A stretch of DNA of 64,000 nucleotides, taken from Acanthochlamys bracteata (taxonomy: Eukaryota > Streptophyta > Magnoliopsida > Pandanales > Velloziaceae). A program made the translations under genes and the position numbers. Positions 49,801-61,585 of this stretch are shown here, piece after piece. The stretch spans positions 806,001 through 870,000 of the forward strand of contig CM034133.1 in assembly GCA_019914995.1 (NCBI GenBank), read 5' to 3'. Under the pieces are notes generated by a model that was not told where the DNA came from, ran no database searches, and worked only from the letters and a program-made list of their open reading frames with translations. Position 1 is the first letter of the stretch. Each line of letters starts with the position of its first letter.

Positions 49801-50557
49801 CACATGATACCTATATCCTCAAATGCGCTCTTTCACCTAAATTCTGTTATCCCAATAGGTAAGCTGGCAATATATGATACTACCTTTTACTTCGTTTGAG
49901 TATCTTACAAAACAGAATTGTCACAGAAAACTTGAATAGATCTGTTTGTAGCACCATAAGAGTTTCTAAGTTTTATGTATTAGCTTGTTTTCCCTCTTTC
50001 TTTTGTTCATTTTGAACCATGTGTTGCAGCTTATTCTCATACAACGGCAAGGCTATGGAACGTGGTGGCCGGTGAAACTATCAGGATTTACCAAGGCCGT
50101 CACATGAAAGCAACCGTCTTCTGCGCTCTAGATGATGGTGCTGAATGACTTCCATCCTAATTCGGTATCTTCCTCTTGCGACAACATTGTCTCCTTTGTT
50201 GTTCAGTTTCATAGAGAGACTAAACGAAAAGACATGATTGAGGTGTCCAGGGTTTGCCTCCGCTAACAGAAATAGAGGATAAAGCCATAGCACGATTGAA
50301 TGCAAGGTCTAGCAGGGCTGAAGCAGAAGGCAAGAAACAGGAGGAAATCCGTCTTGCCCAATCAAGGGTTAGGTTGATGAGAAAGGAAGAGACTACGGAA
50401 CAGAAAGAAAGAAATGCAGTATTGCTCGTGTTTGGATTCAACCCAGCAATGGAAAATTTTTATAGTCAATGACAAACAATTTGATGCTTATTTTCCGATT
50501 CTCGATCACAGAGCAGACCTCTTGCGTCCTTTTACTTTCACAAACACATGGGGTCAA

Positions 50558-53028
50558 TGTCAAGACCCAAAACTATACCCTGACCGGTATTGGACTAAAC
50601 CGAGTCTAGATAAGGCCCAAACTCGGCCTAATCCAATAAGCCTGACCCAAAAATATCATAAACGGTTCACCAAATATCTCAAAGAAAGAAAAAAAAAAAA
50701 ATTTCGGCAAAACCTTCTCTGTAATTTCAAGTGAAAATCTGTACCACATTAAGTCACTTAATAACGACAAAACAGAACAAATAAACAAAATCATATAAAT
50801 ACTAAAACTAGCAAAAAATATCTATAGGCTACCGGTAGCCACGACACCTATTACAATTCAAAATAAATACCATCGCAATACCACATACAATAAAGTACAA
50901 GAAAAGTCAATGTCCTTCGAGGATTACAGAGCTAACTACATACCAAAATATTTATAAAATACCCTCTGTACGCTCTCGGTCCAGCAATATCGAGTCTAAT
51001 CAGCGCCCGCTAGCTTCTGACCTATCTGAGGGAGGCCAAAGAAGAAAAAAGAGAGTGAGCCCAGTCTCAGTGAGGTAAAACAGCAGAATGTCCAATTTAG
51101 ATAATAAATTAAGTAGACATTATAGTATTATCTACATGAAGCAGATGCAACGATAGATCAGATCAGGTTCTACTAAGTCCTGAATCGTCCCATACCGACT
51201 CAGTTCTTAGCAATGATATACGATAATATGAAACAATGTTGTGCAACACTCTCAAGGCTATGATATATATACACATATATAGTGCACCCATGCAAGCAAA
51301 TATATGTAATGAAATATGCGGATGCATCAAGTGTAACAATCATACAAAATAGGCGATCGAGTGAGATCACATCTCCAACTCACATCACGCTATCGGATAT
51401 ATCATACAAGCATACATACGTAATACATTTATATATATCAAACCATAGACGAGCTCGGTGTCCAGTATGTTCTGGGATCCACCGATAATTCATATTTTAT
51501 AACTCGATGCACAGTATGTTCTGGGACCCATCGGCTATCCATATATTTCGGTGCTCAGTATCTCTTGGGATCCACCGTATCAATATCTCATTCAAGCATA
51601 CATAATATAATAGGTTATGACAGTACCTGTTAGTTTCTACATTGTCTCATACCAATGCAGTCCCTAACAAGTAGATGCAACATAATAGATTTTCACTCAA
51701 TGAACATGCTATGCCCAATGCCTTCAATGCTATCGTGACTATACTTATGCATATACGAAAGAAAAATATTGATATGTATATAGCATATTCTCATAATTAT
51801 GCCATATAGTTTACAATATGCAAACATGCAAGTACTAACTATAAACATGATGTGAAATAAATCTAAGCATGTACAGGCATATGTAGCATGAAGGATAAAT
51901 CATAATATATAACGAGAATGGCAAAGTACGCCAGAATTTTCAAAGTGAATGCTACCTGTACCGAAAGCCTAACGTTAATCTAGAAAGAAAAGGTAGCACG
52001 GTAACCCTCACCTGTAGTCCAAGCAAGTATTTACATCAATTGTCAACTCTAACCCGCACCGTCCGAACTCAAGTCACTCGTACCACCTAACGTGCATACG
52101 GGCATATTCAATAATAAGCACGCTAATAAAAGCTAAATTAAATACTTGTAATAAATATCTAACTAAGTTTGAGTCCAAGGTTCAATAGCATACGGTGAAC
52201 CATTCTAGAATTTCATTCGTTCAACGGTTTATTCAAATTCCTAATCCACTACACAATAAGTACTAACTAACGAATCCAAAAAGCTTACCGACGAGGTGAG
52301 ACGATCTAATGCTAAAATGACTTGAATCGGCAACAAGTCGCGTATTTTCAATCCAACGATTTCCTAAAACGAAACGAATTAATAATTCATCTAACAATAA
52401 TTACAAATACGCGAAGCAAGTATTTTTAACTCACCTAACCGAGTCGCCGGAAAGTTTACCGGAAAAAGTTCGCCGGATTCTAGCGAGTTAGGGTTCCGGC
52501 CAAGTGCGTTCAAAGTAGTAAAAATGACCAACACTGCTAGTAGAATCCAATGAAATAGACAACGAGCTTTAATTTTGTCGTCGGCGGCCGAAATTGACGA
52601 AATAGCGTCCGGCGGCGAATTCACACGAAATCAACTAACGAAGCTGAAAATCAACGCAAATAAATGAGGAAAAAGACTTAGCAAGTTAAGGGGAACGTTT
52701 CTAGCTACTTACCTTCGCCGGAACACCGGCAAAATGGTCAGACAAATTTTAAAAATTTGTCCCGCACGGCGTAGCTCGCCGGAATTGATAAAGACTACCG
52801 GAAATGAGGAAGAGGATGGCTTGAGAAGATGAAATGAAGTGAATATCGCCGGAGATGGATTGATTTCACGCCGGAGAAAAGTCGGAGCAGTGAGGGCTGA
52901 TGGGTTCAGGCAGAGCAGTGAGGAAGGAGGAAGGAAGAAGAAAGAAAAATAAAAACAGAGACATTACATGTTAGGGCCACTAATTTCAGCTATAATTTTC
53001 TTTAGCCCATAGAGTTATAATTATTACA
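50558..53028 (-). mobile_element. Solo LTR of an LTR retrotransposon, probably Ty3/gypsy type
   Basis: A 2471-bp non-coding unit. On the minus strand it starts TGTAATAATTATAACTC and ends GGGTCTTGACA, with the usual TG...CA termini. It is flanked by a perfect 5-bp direct repeat GTCAA (50553-50557 and 53029-53033). No gag or pol coding sequence lies inside or beside it, so it is a solo LTR left by recombination between the two LTRs. The exact target duplication suggests a fairly recent insertion. The family is inferred from the GGGTC.TGACA terminus and the length. It is inserted in the uS9 pseudogene. Confidence 0.8.
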
Positions 53029-53324
53029 GTCAAATCGGAAGTCAAATCGATATTCATTCGGCATTTGATCAAAGTGAATAGCAAGACAACAACTTTGCTT
53101 AATTTTTTCTTGTTATTGGTGGCTGCTGGAAATAGAGTTTAAAAAATAACAATAATCTTACCTCTTTATATGGGTTCCAACTATATGGCTTTGAGCCACC
53201 TCCACAAACGAGAAAAATTCCAATGGGTCTATGGAAGGTTGATGCACTGTAAAAGGAGGTGGTGTTTCAGGCACACTTTGAATTTTCATCGGTCTAATAA
53301 TACAGCTACACTAGATTGTTTGCT

Positions 53325-53585
53325 CATTTAGAGATTGTTTACTTGATAAAAAAGTGGATAAAGTGAATTTTTTTAAAAATGAATTGAAAAAAACAAATTA
53401 AAATTAAAAATATTTAGTAAAAAATAAAATTATATATTAATGTAATATTTATAGTAAGTTTTAAAAATAAATTTTTAAAAAATTTTTATTAATAAAAAAA
53501 ATTTATTTTAATTTTTGTATGTATTTTATATTAAAAGTGAGTTTAAAAAAAATGAGTTTGGTGTGTTGATAAGCACGTCCTTAGT
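53325..53585. repeat. AT-rich MITE-like repeat
   Basis: Bounded by gattgtttacttgataaa and gtgttgataagcacgtcc, with an AT-only interior. The ends ttacttgataa and ttgataagca are related inverted words. Confidence 0.5.
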
Positions 53586-54330
53586 TGAATTATGATTTCT
53601 TCTCCTATAGCTAACTAAGATAAGTTCCTCCTTTTGACTTTTGTTGCTCATCAGTTCTGCTTGATGTAGTAATGAATGCCATAGTCTTGCCATGAAATGC
53701 TCTTAAATTTATCGCGCATACTTAATTATCACAGTAAACTAACTTTGCAGGACAAGTCATCAGCAGGGCTTTGCAAAACTGGGAACCTGGGTTTCGTCCA
53801 TACCTTAAAGCAGGTAAAATCCCAAAGAGAAGTACTGCTATGAATTGATATTTGCTAAATAGAAATGCTATAATTCAAAGGAAAACTTCGAAGCAGTTAA
53901 TGCTTAGTCATATTTGATCCTGTTACTGCTCTCTTGAAAATATATAGTTTTATTCCTAGGACTGGAATCCTTTTATCTTGTTCCTGGAGTTCCTGAAAAT
54001 TTCTTTGAGACTGAATTATCGTTGAGAACGATTGTTACTGCTTCTAGTTATAGGCATCATCATCATCTTGTTATGTAAAATATTTCTAGTATAGATACTG
54101 AAAATGACTTGCTACTGTTTGTTATATGAACTTTTAGTTGATCTTGTATCTTGCTGTATGTTTTACAGCATGCTGAATAATACATATCCATTGTGCTTAC
54201 GTGCTAACACGCTACCGTGTTACTGCAGCTAGATATTTGACAAGAGATCCTCGTGGTTGTTGAAAGGAAAAAGCCTGGCAAGTGCAAAGTAAGGGAGAGT
54301 TTCCACTGTGTATGTTAGATGGTTTTCAAA

Positions 54331-55066
54331 TCCCGTCTATTCAGATGAACTTTCTCTCCAATTATCTTGTAAAAGTTTCATCGATCGAAGTCTACTATGA
54401 TGAATTTATTTTTCAATTGTTGTCGTGTTAGAAGAAGAAGAAGAGGAGGAGGAAGCTGTGCTGTTTGTTTTGACTTGCTATTCGTTTATTGATTAATCTG
54501 TTAATGCAGTTGGTAGTTGTTGAATATCCAGAGGTCATGCTTATATTATCCAAATATTCTCTTGCATTTTTGTTTGAATAAGGTCAATGGTGAACTTGCT
54601 TATTGATAGTGCTATGAATGATAAGTGAAAAAAATTCATGCGATTGACTTAAGAAGAAAAGTTAGTGATGATATTTATATAACTCAGATTTTAACTATAA
54701 TTACTAATTAATTACTTTGTTTTCCCGCGTGCGCCTAAGCTGAAAGCAATCCACACGCACGCACGTTCGCGGCACGTGCTGACTTGAGACCCAGTAGTGG
54801 TGGATAACGTTATTCGAAGCAAGCTAGAAGAAAACAGCAGAACCCTTCTTCCATCTTCTCTCTAAAAATCCTCGATCAAGTTTTTCCATTAAATTCCTAG
54901 ATTTTCTAATTTCTGTTTCGATTTTGTTTATTGCAATAAATAACATGAAGAAATGTTCATATTCCAGTTATTGTTGTTTTGAATGCTTATTCTACGCCGA
55001 TTAGAATTTGAAAGGCTTTTACAGATTTTTCTGGTTTGGATTAATTATTAGTTGATTTCAAGAGAG
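54331..55066. other. TGD2 upstream region
   Basis: Holds the end of the uS9 remnant and then the TGD2 promoter and leader. A GAAGAAGAAGAAGAGGAGGA-type purine run lies near 54432-54455. A CACGT-containing patch near 54755-54780 (cacgttcgcggcacgtgctg, with a CACGTG G-box) could be regulatory. No gene is supported. Confidence 0.5.
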
Positions 55067-57223
55067 ATGATAAGCTGTTTACATTCTTGTGATTTTACTT
55101 CTAAATTCTTACTAAATTCGCAAATTATTTGTTCTCCTTTGTACAACAAATTTCGAAATTGTTCTAGTTCATCAAAGAAAGTAGTTCAATTTAGGGCTAA
55201 TGCAAGTTCGGTAGATGCTTTGCCAAGTAATGATGACAGCAACTCGAAGAAAAAGAACCCAATAAAATCTGTGCTTGATTTACCAAGCACGATTTGGAAC
55301 CGTGCTTTCAGTCCAATGAGCAATCGTGGATTAGCGAGAAGGAGTGTTTGGGAAGGTGGTGTTGGGTTGTTCATGCTTTCTGGCGCTACACTGCTGGCAC
55401 TTACTATCATATGGTTGAGGGGGTTCCACTTCAGATCTCAGTTCAAGAAGTATCAGATGGTGATTGAGTTTGCACAGGTGTGTGGAATTTGTGTTGGTAC
55501 TCCAGTGAGGATTCGAGGGGTCACTGTTGGAAATGTTGTTCGCATCGATTCTTCCATGAAGAGTGTTGATGCAGTTGTTGAGGTATAATAGTATATGCAA
55601 TTGTAGATAAGATGTGGTTGAAAGCTAGATAACGTATGGTCAAGCAGGCTTTCTTGCACATGTCTCTGGTTTGCATTAGGCTTCGTAAGATATGATATAC
55701 TCAAATAGCTTCATATATATCAATAAGAAACCTTTACATATGCCATAAAAGCTATTATATTCTTGGTTTTTGTAGATGAGCTACCTTGGACTGATTAGTG
55801 AAGAGCTATTGACTACTTAGCATATATTTAAGGATAATATGTGAACTCTATAATCACCTCAAATAGAATACTCAATAAAGTTGTAAGATGACTGCAGCGT
55901 CTTCTTATGTAGTATTGTTTAAAGTAGTGCCATAATGTTAGTTTTAGATTGTGAGGACCCTGCGCTCTCATGATATATTGTTGTGGTAGGTTATGAGGAG
56001 TTGCCTATGTAGTTATGTTAATGTACAAGCTTTCTATGCAATATATTGGCTGTGGCATGAACAAGATTTTTTGGCATGACTGTGGGGTCATGTTTATAGT
56101 GTCTTCCACGATGCACATCCTTTAACATGTAGGTTTTTGAATGTGCAAGTGTATAATCCTTTCAAACTCCATTCTATGCAAATATAAGATTAGCTACATA
56201 TCACATCTAATGGCAGACCTGTTTGGCAGGTTGATGATGATAAAATTGTTATCCCTCGAAATTCGTTGATAGAGGTTAATCAATCCGGCCTTCTAATGGA
56301 AACATTGATTGACATTACACCGCGAGATCCTGTTCCTAGACCATCTTCAAGTCCTCTAGAGCCAGATTGTGTTAAAGAAGGTCTGATTGTTTGCGACAGA
56401 GAAAAGATGAGGGGACAGCAAGGAGTAAGTTTGGATGCCTTAGTTGCCATTCTGACCCGAGTTGGACAAGAAATGGAAGAAATTGGTGTTCAGAAAACCT
56501 ACAGATTGGCTGAAGAAGTTGCATCTGTCATACAAGAAGCACAACCTCTTATTGTGAAGGTGTGAAATTATCTCTTTTAGACTCTTAGCTACTCATCTAC
56601 CTGCCACTTTAGATGGTAAACTTGTTCTGTTTTGCCTATTATTAACTTTAGATCATCATCTGTGATGTGAGCTCATTTATTTAGTTGCTGATAATTGCCA
56701 AATCAATGGTTCTTGCTGTGGCATACAGCTTGAAGCATTGACCATGGATCTTCAACCAATGCTTGCTGAGGTTCGTGATAGTACGCTGCTGAAAGATGTT
56801 GAGAGTTTAACTAAGAGTCTTGCCGAGGTAACTCAGGATCTGAGGTAATACTGGTAGACTTTTGAAGCAAGTTAGTCTTTTCTCTTTAAACTAAACTTTA
56901 CCATTTCCCTGAATGCTTAGGTTTTACCTCTTGCACTTGTTTGCTTTTCTGAAATGTCCTGCAGAAAGCTGCACCCTGCCATTCTGACTCCTGAGAATAC
57001 TGAACTGATAAGGAGGTCATTCAGTAGCCTCATCTCCACATTAAAGAACATTGAGGTATTCCATTAAGCTGAAAAACAACCAATACCCCCTTTTTTGTAG
57101 ATAAAAATATTTCTTCGTATGTCATCGCAGAGTATAAGCTCCGACGTCTCAGATTTCACTGGTGATGAGATTGCAAAGCAAAATGTGAAGCTGCTCATTA
57201 AGTCTCTTAGCAGGCTGTTGTAG
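55067..57223 (+). CDS. TGD2: TGD2, chloroplast lipid-import ABC transporter substrate-binding subunit
   Basis: Five exons: 55067-55582, 56230-56559, 56729-56844, 56965-57055, 57131-57223, giving 1146 nt, 381 residues, the same length as Arabidopsis TGD2. A Ser-rich plastid transit peptide is followed by one membrane span at ~107-127 (GLFMLSGATLLALTIIWL). An MCE domain follows (IEFAQVCGICVGTPVRIRGV; VDDDKIVIPRNSLIEVN), then a helical C-terminus (LEALTMDLQPMLAEV; LIKSLSRLL). TGD2 sits in the inner envelope, binds phosphatidic acid, and with TGD1 (permease) and TGD3 (ATPase) imports ER-derived lipid for galactolipid synthesis. I chose the ATG at 55067; an upstream in-frame TTG at 55052 is not a credible start. 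All junctions are in phase. Confidence 0.96.
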
Positions 57224-58125
57224 AATATGAAATTTCATGCTAGAGCTTGCGTCTAATGAAATTTCCCCAGCCTTTGGACATTGTAGCTCCATCGTACAAC
57301 ATCATCAGGTAAGATTGTACCTTGAACTCTTTTCTTGAATCAATTCTAAACCTTCTCGGCCCTGATTTTGCAGCAAAATTAACCCGTGTTTCTTAATAAA
57401 TACAGTAGTCTATTTTTTCCTGGAAACATGTTTCAAGATACCTTTTGCCATAACATCTCTGCTGTGGCGCTTGATGGTCTGAGCCCAGTTTCAGCTAATG
57501 AAACCCACAAGCTCTCCAGCAGGCAGTGACTCGTTATTTGCTTTCAGGAATTAAAGTTAGGCCTAGTAGAGCAAGAACCTAAAGCTCATGATCAAAGTGG
57601 TATCACCTAAGTGGTAATGATGTTACAAATCCTAAATTTCTGGCGAACCATATTTTCCGTTGGGGCTATTTCGCTGTACAAAATGAAAATTTTGCAACAT
57701 CTACTGCAGCTGTATTTATATTCTTTTACGATAAATAGACTAATTTGTGATATTCATAAGGAAATGTTGACAGCAGTCAGTACATGACTTGGCTGCAATG
57801 AACAGCAAGGATGAAGATCTGTTTTCGATGCTGTGGAATAAAGTGTTTCCATTACTATGGAATGAAGTTGTGGACAATTTATTTCAAAACCGGCATTCAT
57901 GAACTCATTGTTCTAAGAATGAAAATACAAGCGAGTAAAAATGGCGCACCTCATTACAACTGAGCTCTCAAATTCTTAAAAACAAATAACGACTGCCATC
58001 AGTACATTAACATGGTACAACTCAAATTGTTCTTTTCTTTTCAGTTGGTGGAAAGCTGCAAGAATTGGAGTAATCCTCCAAAACCTACACCAACTATGCC
58101 TATGCTACTAAGAGTACATTCTGTG
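57224..58125. other. Convergent 3' region between TGD2 and TIM9
   Basis: TGD2 3'UTR and, from the other side, TIM9 3'UTR. Short non-homologous frames only. Confidence 0.55.
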
Positions 58126-59457
58126 TTAATCTTGTGTTGGAGCACCTTGGTTGAGCTCGGCAAATCGCAAACCAACCCTCATGGAATGCTTCAGAAATTT
58201 CTCAGCACAACGGCGAACACATGATTCCTCTTGCTTGTCCAGGGTCTTCCGGCGGAAGGTGTCTACACAGTCAGTGAAACATCTCTCCACTAGCGAGTTG
58301 TACATCCTCAAACTGCAAATATTGAAGAAAATATATTCTGATCATTGAGATCGAAAGGTGGATCAGTTCAGTAGGCAGAAAACAAAATAAAGATGCAAAC
58401 ACTGAGTTAGCTCTGCTGGCATCCAACCTCAACAGATGATACAGCAGTTATCTAGCATAGCAGATTATCGAATCTGACCATGGATTTATTAAATCAGCTA
58501 TAAGAGTGAGAAGACCAAAAGTTTGATCTACTTTGACCAAGGATAATGGTGAAAACATGACAACCCTAAATCTTCTGATCCCTATAATAGCTACAATATG
58601 GCATAACTATCTGCAGCCACATGTGGCTAGAAAAGAAAAGCACAAAATTCTTATATCTATTCGATCTTCAAATGATTGCTACAAACGGACTGAGTGCTTA
58701 ATGGTAATGGAACTAGATTTAGAGAAGAAAGAGCCATGCTGCTGAAGTAAAATAAATTGGCATCAAAACCATATTACTTGCAATGCTAAGCTAACATCAA
58801 CCCATATCACTTGGGATACCTAGCTGAGCCTTTACAGTCCGAATTCGCCTACACATTGATACTTGTACTAATCAATCAAACCTTATGATATGACAGAATT
58901 CGGTTCAGAATAAACATCAACCTCCATATAATAACAAGCCAATAACAAAATTTTGCTAATTGTATCCTAGTTTTTTTTTAATAAAATGAAAACCTTAATG
59001 CTTCAGGCTTAACAGATTTGGTGCGCTTTCACCTGATTAGATCCTAAGGCATTACATATAGAAGCTCTTCCAATCTATTAATAGCCTGAGAAATCAAGAT
59101 GACAATAGGTTCCGAGGTCAACAGAAGTCCCTCGGATACCAAGCATTCGTTCCTACATAACCTATTAACCTAGCCGTTAATAAGGATCTCTATTACAAAT
59201 GAATTCCATGATTCCGCTAATAACCCAACCAATTTCTACCATATTAATTCAATCAAAATACCACCAAAAAATTTGGATCAAGAGTTCATTCTCAAACTCA
59301 AATCACAAATAATGATAGTAAAAAAATGTATATTAATCATAACATAGAGAGAGAAATCAAACCTGTCGCGGATCTGGAGCTGATCAATCATGGAAGACAT
59401 CCGTACCTTGTCTTCTTCAGGTAATGAATCAAGATCTCCAAGCATGCTCTTATCCAT
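58126..59457 (-). CDS. TIM9: Mitochondrial inner-membrane import chaperone Tim9
   Basis: Two exons, 59363-59457 and 58126-58312, encode 93 residues, the length of plant Tim9. The small-Tim signature of twin CX3C motifs is present as CFTDC and CVRRC, spaced by a helical segment ([15 protein letters not shown]). The C-terminus [18 protein letters not shown] matches the plant family. Tim9 forms a hexamer with Tim10 in the intermembrane space and escorts hydrophobic carrier proteins from TOM to TIM22. The four cysteines form two intramolecular disulfides through the Mia40 pathway. The single intron is ~1.05 kb. Confidence 0.97.
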
Positions 59458-60203
59458 TTCTTCTTCTCTATTTACTCCGATTTCCAGAACTCGAGCGAGC
59501 GACAGAAGAAAAAAACCCTAGTATTTCCTTCACTGCCTGGCGTATGGGTTCTTTGGATCCAAGAGGCCGACCCAATAATTAACAGTCTATATCACAGGGC
59601 CCCTTATGGGCCGTATTAGGAAATTCCTCCTAGAATGTGGCCTGATAAGAATGAGCAGCGTGCGAGCTCAAGCTGTAGAATAGAATGTTTTTTCAGCTTT
59701 CAGCTTTTGCACACAAAAAAAAAAAAAAGGTTGATTAATTTTTTGAATTTTTGCGATGTGAAAGCATTGAAACACACATTACGTTTACGTTAGAATGTTT
59801 GGAAGAGCTATTTTTCTTTTTTTATTCCAACATAATTTTATATTTTTTAATAACATTTTAAAATAATTTATAAAATTTTTTTAAAATTTTAAAATATAAA
59901 AAATATACAATCATAAAATTATTTATATATATATAATTATTATTATTTAATAAAAAACTAAATCTTACTTTTTTAAAAAATTTTATAAATTTTTTTTTAA
60001 TAATCACTTTCAAACATTTACTTTAATCAAAACATGACCTCTTCTTGTGAAACTAGTCCTCCGAGACGATCATGTGATCTTGGTCACTCCACTTCATCCG
60101 TAAGTTGTTTTTTATTTTCAGTGTTCACATCTCTCGCTCTCTCCGTCTCCGTTCAATTTCAATCCAAATCCAGATATCAGTGATCAGGAATTTTCTCAGA
60201 GAC
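59458..60203. other. TIM9 upstream region with a MITE
   Basis: The TIM9 promoter is at 59458-59650 on the minus strand. A poly-A run lies at 59716-59729. A MITE-like AT-rich repeat lies at 59795-60020. No gene is supported before 60204. Confidence 0.5.
59795..60020. repeat. AT-rich MITE-like repeat
   Basis: The left end gaatgtttggaagagct and the right end aatcactttcaaacatttac are inverted relatives (atgtttgga / atgtttgaa). The interior is A/T only. Confidence 0.55.
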
Positions 60204-60547
60204 ATGCCGCGGAATAGGTTCTCCGGCTGGCTCAGTAGCCCAAAGGTTGATGTTGTTCTTGGTGCGTGCAATCCTTTCCTCAATTCGAACCGTTGACGGG
60301 TTCATCAAAATCGGAGCTTATTTATTTCAATCATCACTCAATATCTATCTCGTAGAATTCAGGGGTTTTTTTTTTACGGGTAATCTTTTTTCCATCCATT
60401 TTGTTGTTTTATGTTCAGGCTGGTGCTTCCCGGGTTGCGGCAGATAGGTTGCTCTTGCCACACCCACAGCTGCAAAGTTTATCAGCTAATTCGCTTGATG
60501 TGGAGGTTTGTGACCAGACGACAACCCCCACTTCCGGAACCAGATAG
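60204..60547 (+). other. Possible two-exon gene fragment, unidentified
   Basis: ATG 60204 gives MPRNRFSGWLSSPK up to 60245. A GTTGAT...TGTTCAG intron (60246-60418) would join it in frame to AGASRVAADRLLLPHPQLQ and LSANSLDVE. That frame then either runs to TAG at 60545-60547 or splices at GAG|GTTTGT (60505). The two pieces splice in phase and look coding, but no domain is recognised and nothing downstream continues it. It may be the surviving 5' end of a lost gene. Confidence 0.35.
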
Positions 60548-61084
60548 CTGTAGGATCAGACACCAACTACCAACCAATTAGTGCTATCTTCTCTCAGGAT
60601 TTCAAACCCCTCGCCTGTGACTTCCTTCTCCTCCTGTCCATGATCATTACTTGGGAGAGTTCAGGGTACCAGAGCGAACAATGGGAACATGCAGGCATTG
60701 CCAGGCGAGAAATTGCCAGTACAGTAGAAATTACCAAATCTTTCGCATTTGGCCTAGTATTTAATTAGTTCTCTAGCAGAATAGGTAAGTAACATTATCA
60801 ACGTACACAATGTCTCTAACTTCAGTCACTAAATTCAGTGCGTCTATATAAATAACATCGTCAATCTATCACACGGAGAGGGGGGAGGGCATCACACAGA
60901 AGCCACGCTCTCTAAAACAAACAAAGAGTGTTGCAACATGTAACTGAAGCAACTTCAACTTATTACACCATCAAACCTAATAAGAAACACGAAACACCAC
61001 GTCTACTGTAGTCGATAGTAAGTAAACGCATTTTATTTGCCCTCTGTCGCCCTCCCTGTTACATCACTAATGGAACACACTCGT
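60548..61084. other. Metallothionein 3' region
   Basis: The 3' flank and 3'UTR of the minus-strand MT2 gene. Nothing else is recognised. Confidence 0.5.
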
Positions 61085-61476
61085 TCACTTGCAGTTGCAA
61101 GGGTTGCAAGAACAGTTAGGTCCACACTTGCATCCTCCGTTTTCCGATCCTTTGGCAACGGTCTCGAATCCGTCAACGTTTTCCTTCTGCAGAGGCGCAA
61201 CACCCATGATCGTGGTCTGAGTTGAAGCGCTCCTTTCATCAACGATCTCAGGGAACATCTTGCATCTGTGAGAAAGAGATGATAAATTTAGAACACATAA
61301 AACGAAATCTCACCCGACATATTAAACGTAGAACAAATAAATGAAACAATAAACTCCGATGATCTGAAAACAAACGAGATCGAATTTAACAGAAATCAAT
61401 TGCAATACCCTCCGCAGCCGTTGCCGCACTTGCAGTTATCACCGCAGCCGCAGTTACCTCCACAGCACGACGACAT
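61085..61476 (-). CDS. MT2: Type-2 metallothionein
   Basis: Two exons, 61409-61476 and 61085-61265, encode 82 residues. The N-terminal Cys-rich domain begins [20 protein letters not shown] with the type-2 CC and CXC/CXXC spacing. A cysteine-free spacer of ~40 residues follows ([18 protein letters not shown]), and the C-terminal domain is [17 protein letters not shown]. Type-2 metallothioneins bind copper and zinc in the cytosol for metal homeostasis and oxidative protection. The single intron falls in the N-terminal Cys domain, as usual for the family. The TATA box is at 61577-61585. Confidence 0.96.
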
Positions 61477-61576
61477 GATTGATTGCTTGAAATACCAAAC
61501 ACAACAAGATCAGGATCTCTCAATTTCACACTTCCTAGTTGTGAAGATAATCAAAAGACGAAAAGCCTGAAGCTCC

Positions 61577-61585
61577 AATTTATAG
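61577..61585 (-). promoter_or_regulatory. MT2: TATA box of the metallothionein gene
   Basis: CTATAAATT on the minus strand, about 100 bp before the MT2 start codon, implying a leader of ~70 bases. Confidence 0.65.

Larger units (their letters stand above)
47605..50149 (+). pseudogene. LST8: Pseudogene of LST8, the WD40 subunit of the TOR complex
   Basis: Blocks in the normal LST8 order are present. At 47605-47672: FQYDRCWMYS then GSEDGTVKIWDL. At ~47850-47905: YESRTAV and TVVLHPNQ, in two frames. At ~48753-48835: ELISGDQNGSI. At 48951-49060: [20 protein letters not shown] then [10 protein letters not shown]. At ~50030-50149: TTARLWNVVAGETIRIYQG ending CALDDGAE. LST8 binds the TOR kinase domain and stabilises the complex. 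Here the first propellers are missing, several frames are shifted, key blade residues are lost, and the middle is split by repeats. Intron positions survive, so it is a DNA-level copy, lying directly behind PRT6 in the same orientation. Confidence 0.8.
50240..54330 (+). pseudogene. RPS9M: Pseudogene of mitochondrial ribosomal protein uS9, split by a solo LTR
   Basis: At ~50396-50555 the blocks KKCSIARVWIQPSNGKF and FIVNDKQFDAYFPILDHRAD then LLRPFTFTNTWGQ lie in two frames. After the LTR insertion come GQVISRALQNWEPGFRPYLK (~53752-53812) and RYLTRDPRVVERKKPGK (~54232-54285), all typical of plant mitochondrial uS9. The final SFQW-type tail is degraded. Intron DNA separates the blocks. uS9 contacts the P-site tRNA in the small ribosomal subunit. 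An upstream exon-like stretch (50260-50405), TEIEDKAIARLNARSSRAEA and onward, is helical and charged; I could not assign it, and it may be this gene's N-terminal extension or another fragment. Confidence 0.75.

Noticed and set aside
52391-52624. 77-codon minus-strand frame in the solo LTR
   Set aside because: It lies in non-coding LTR sequence. No retrotransposon protein similarity is seen.
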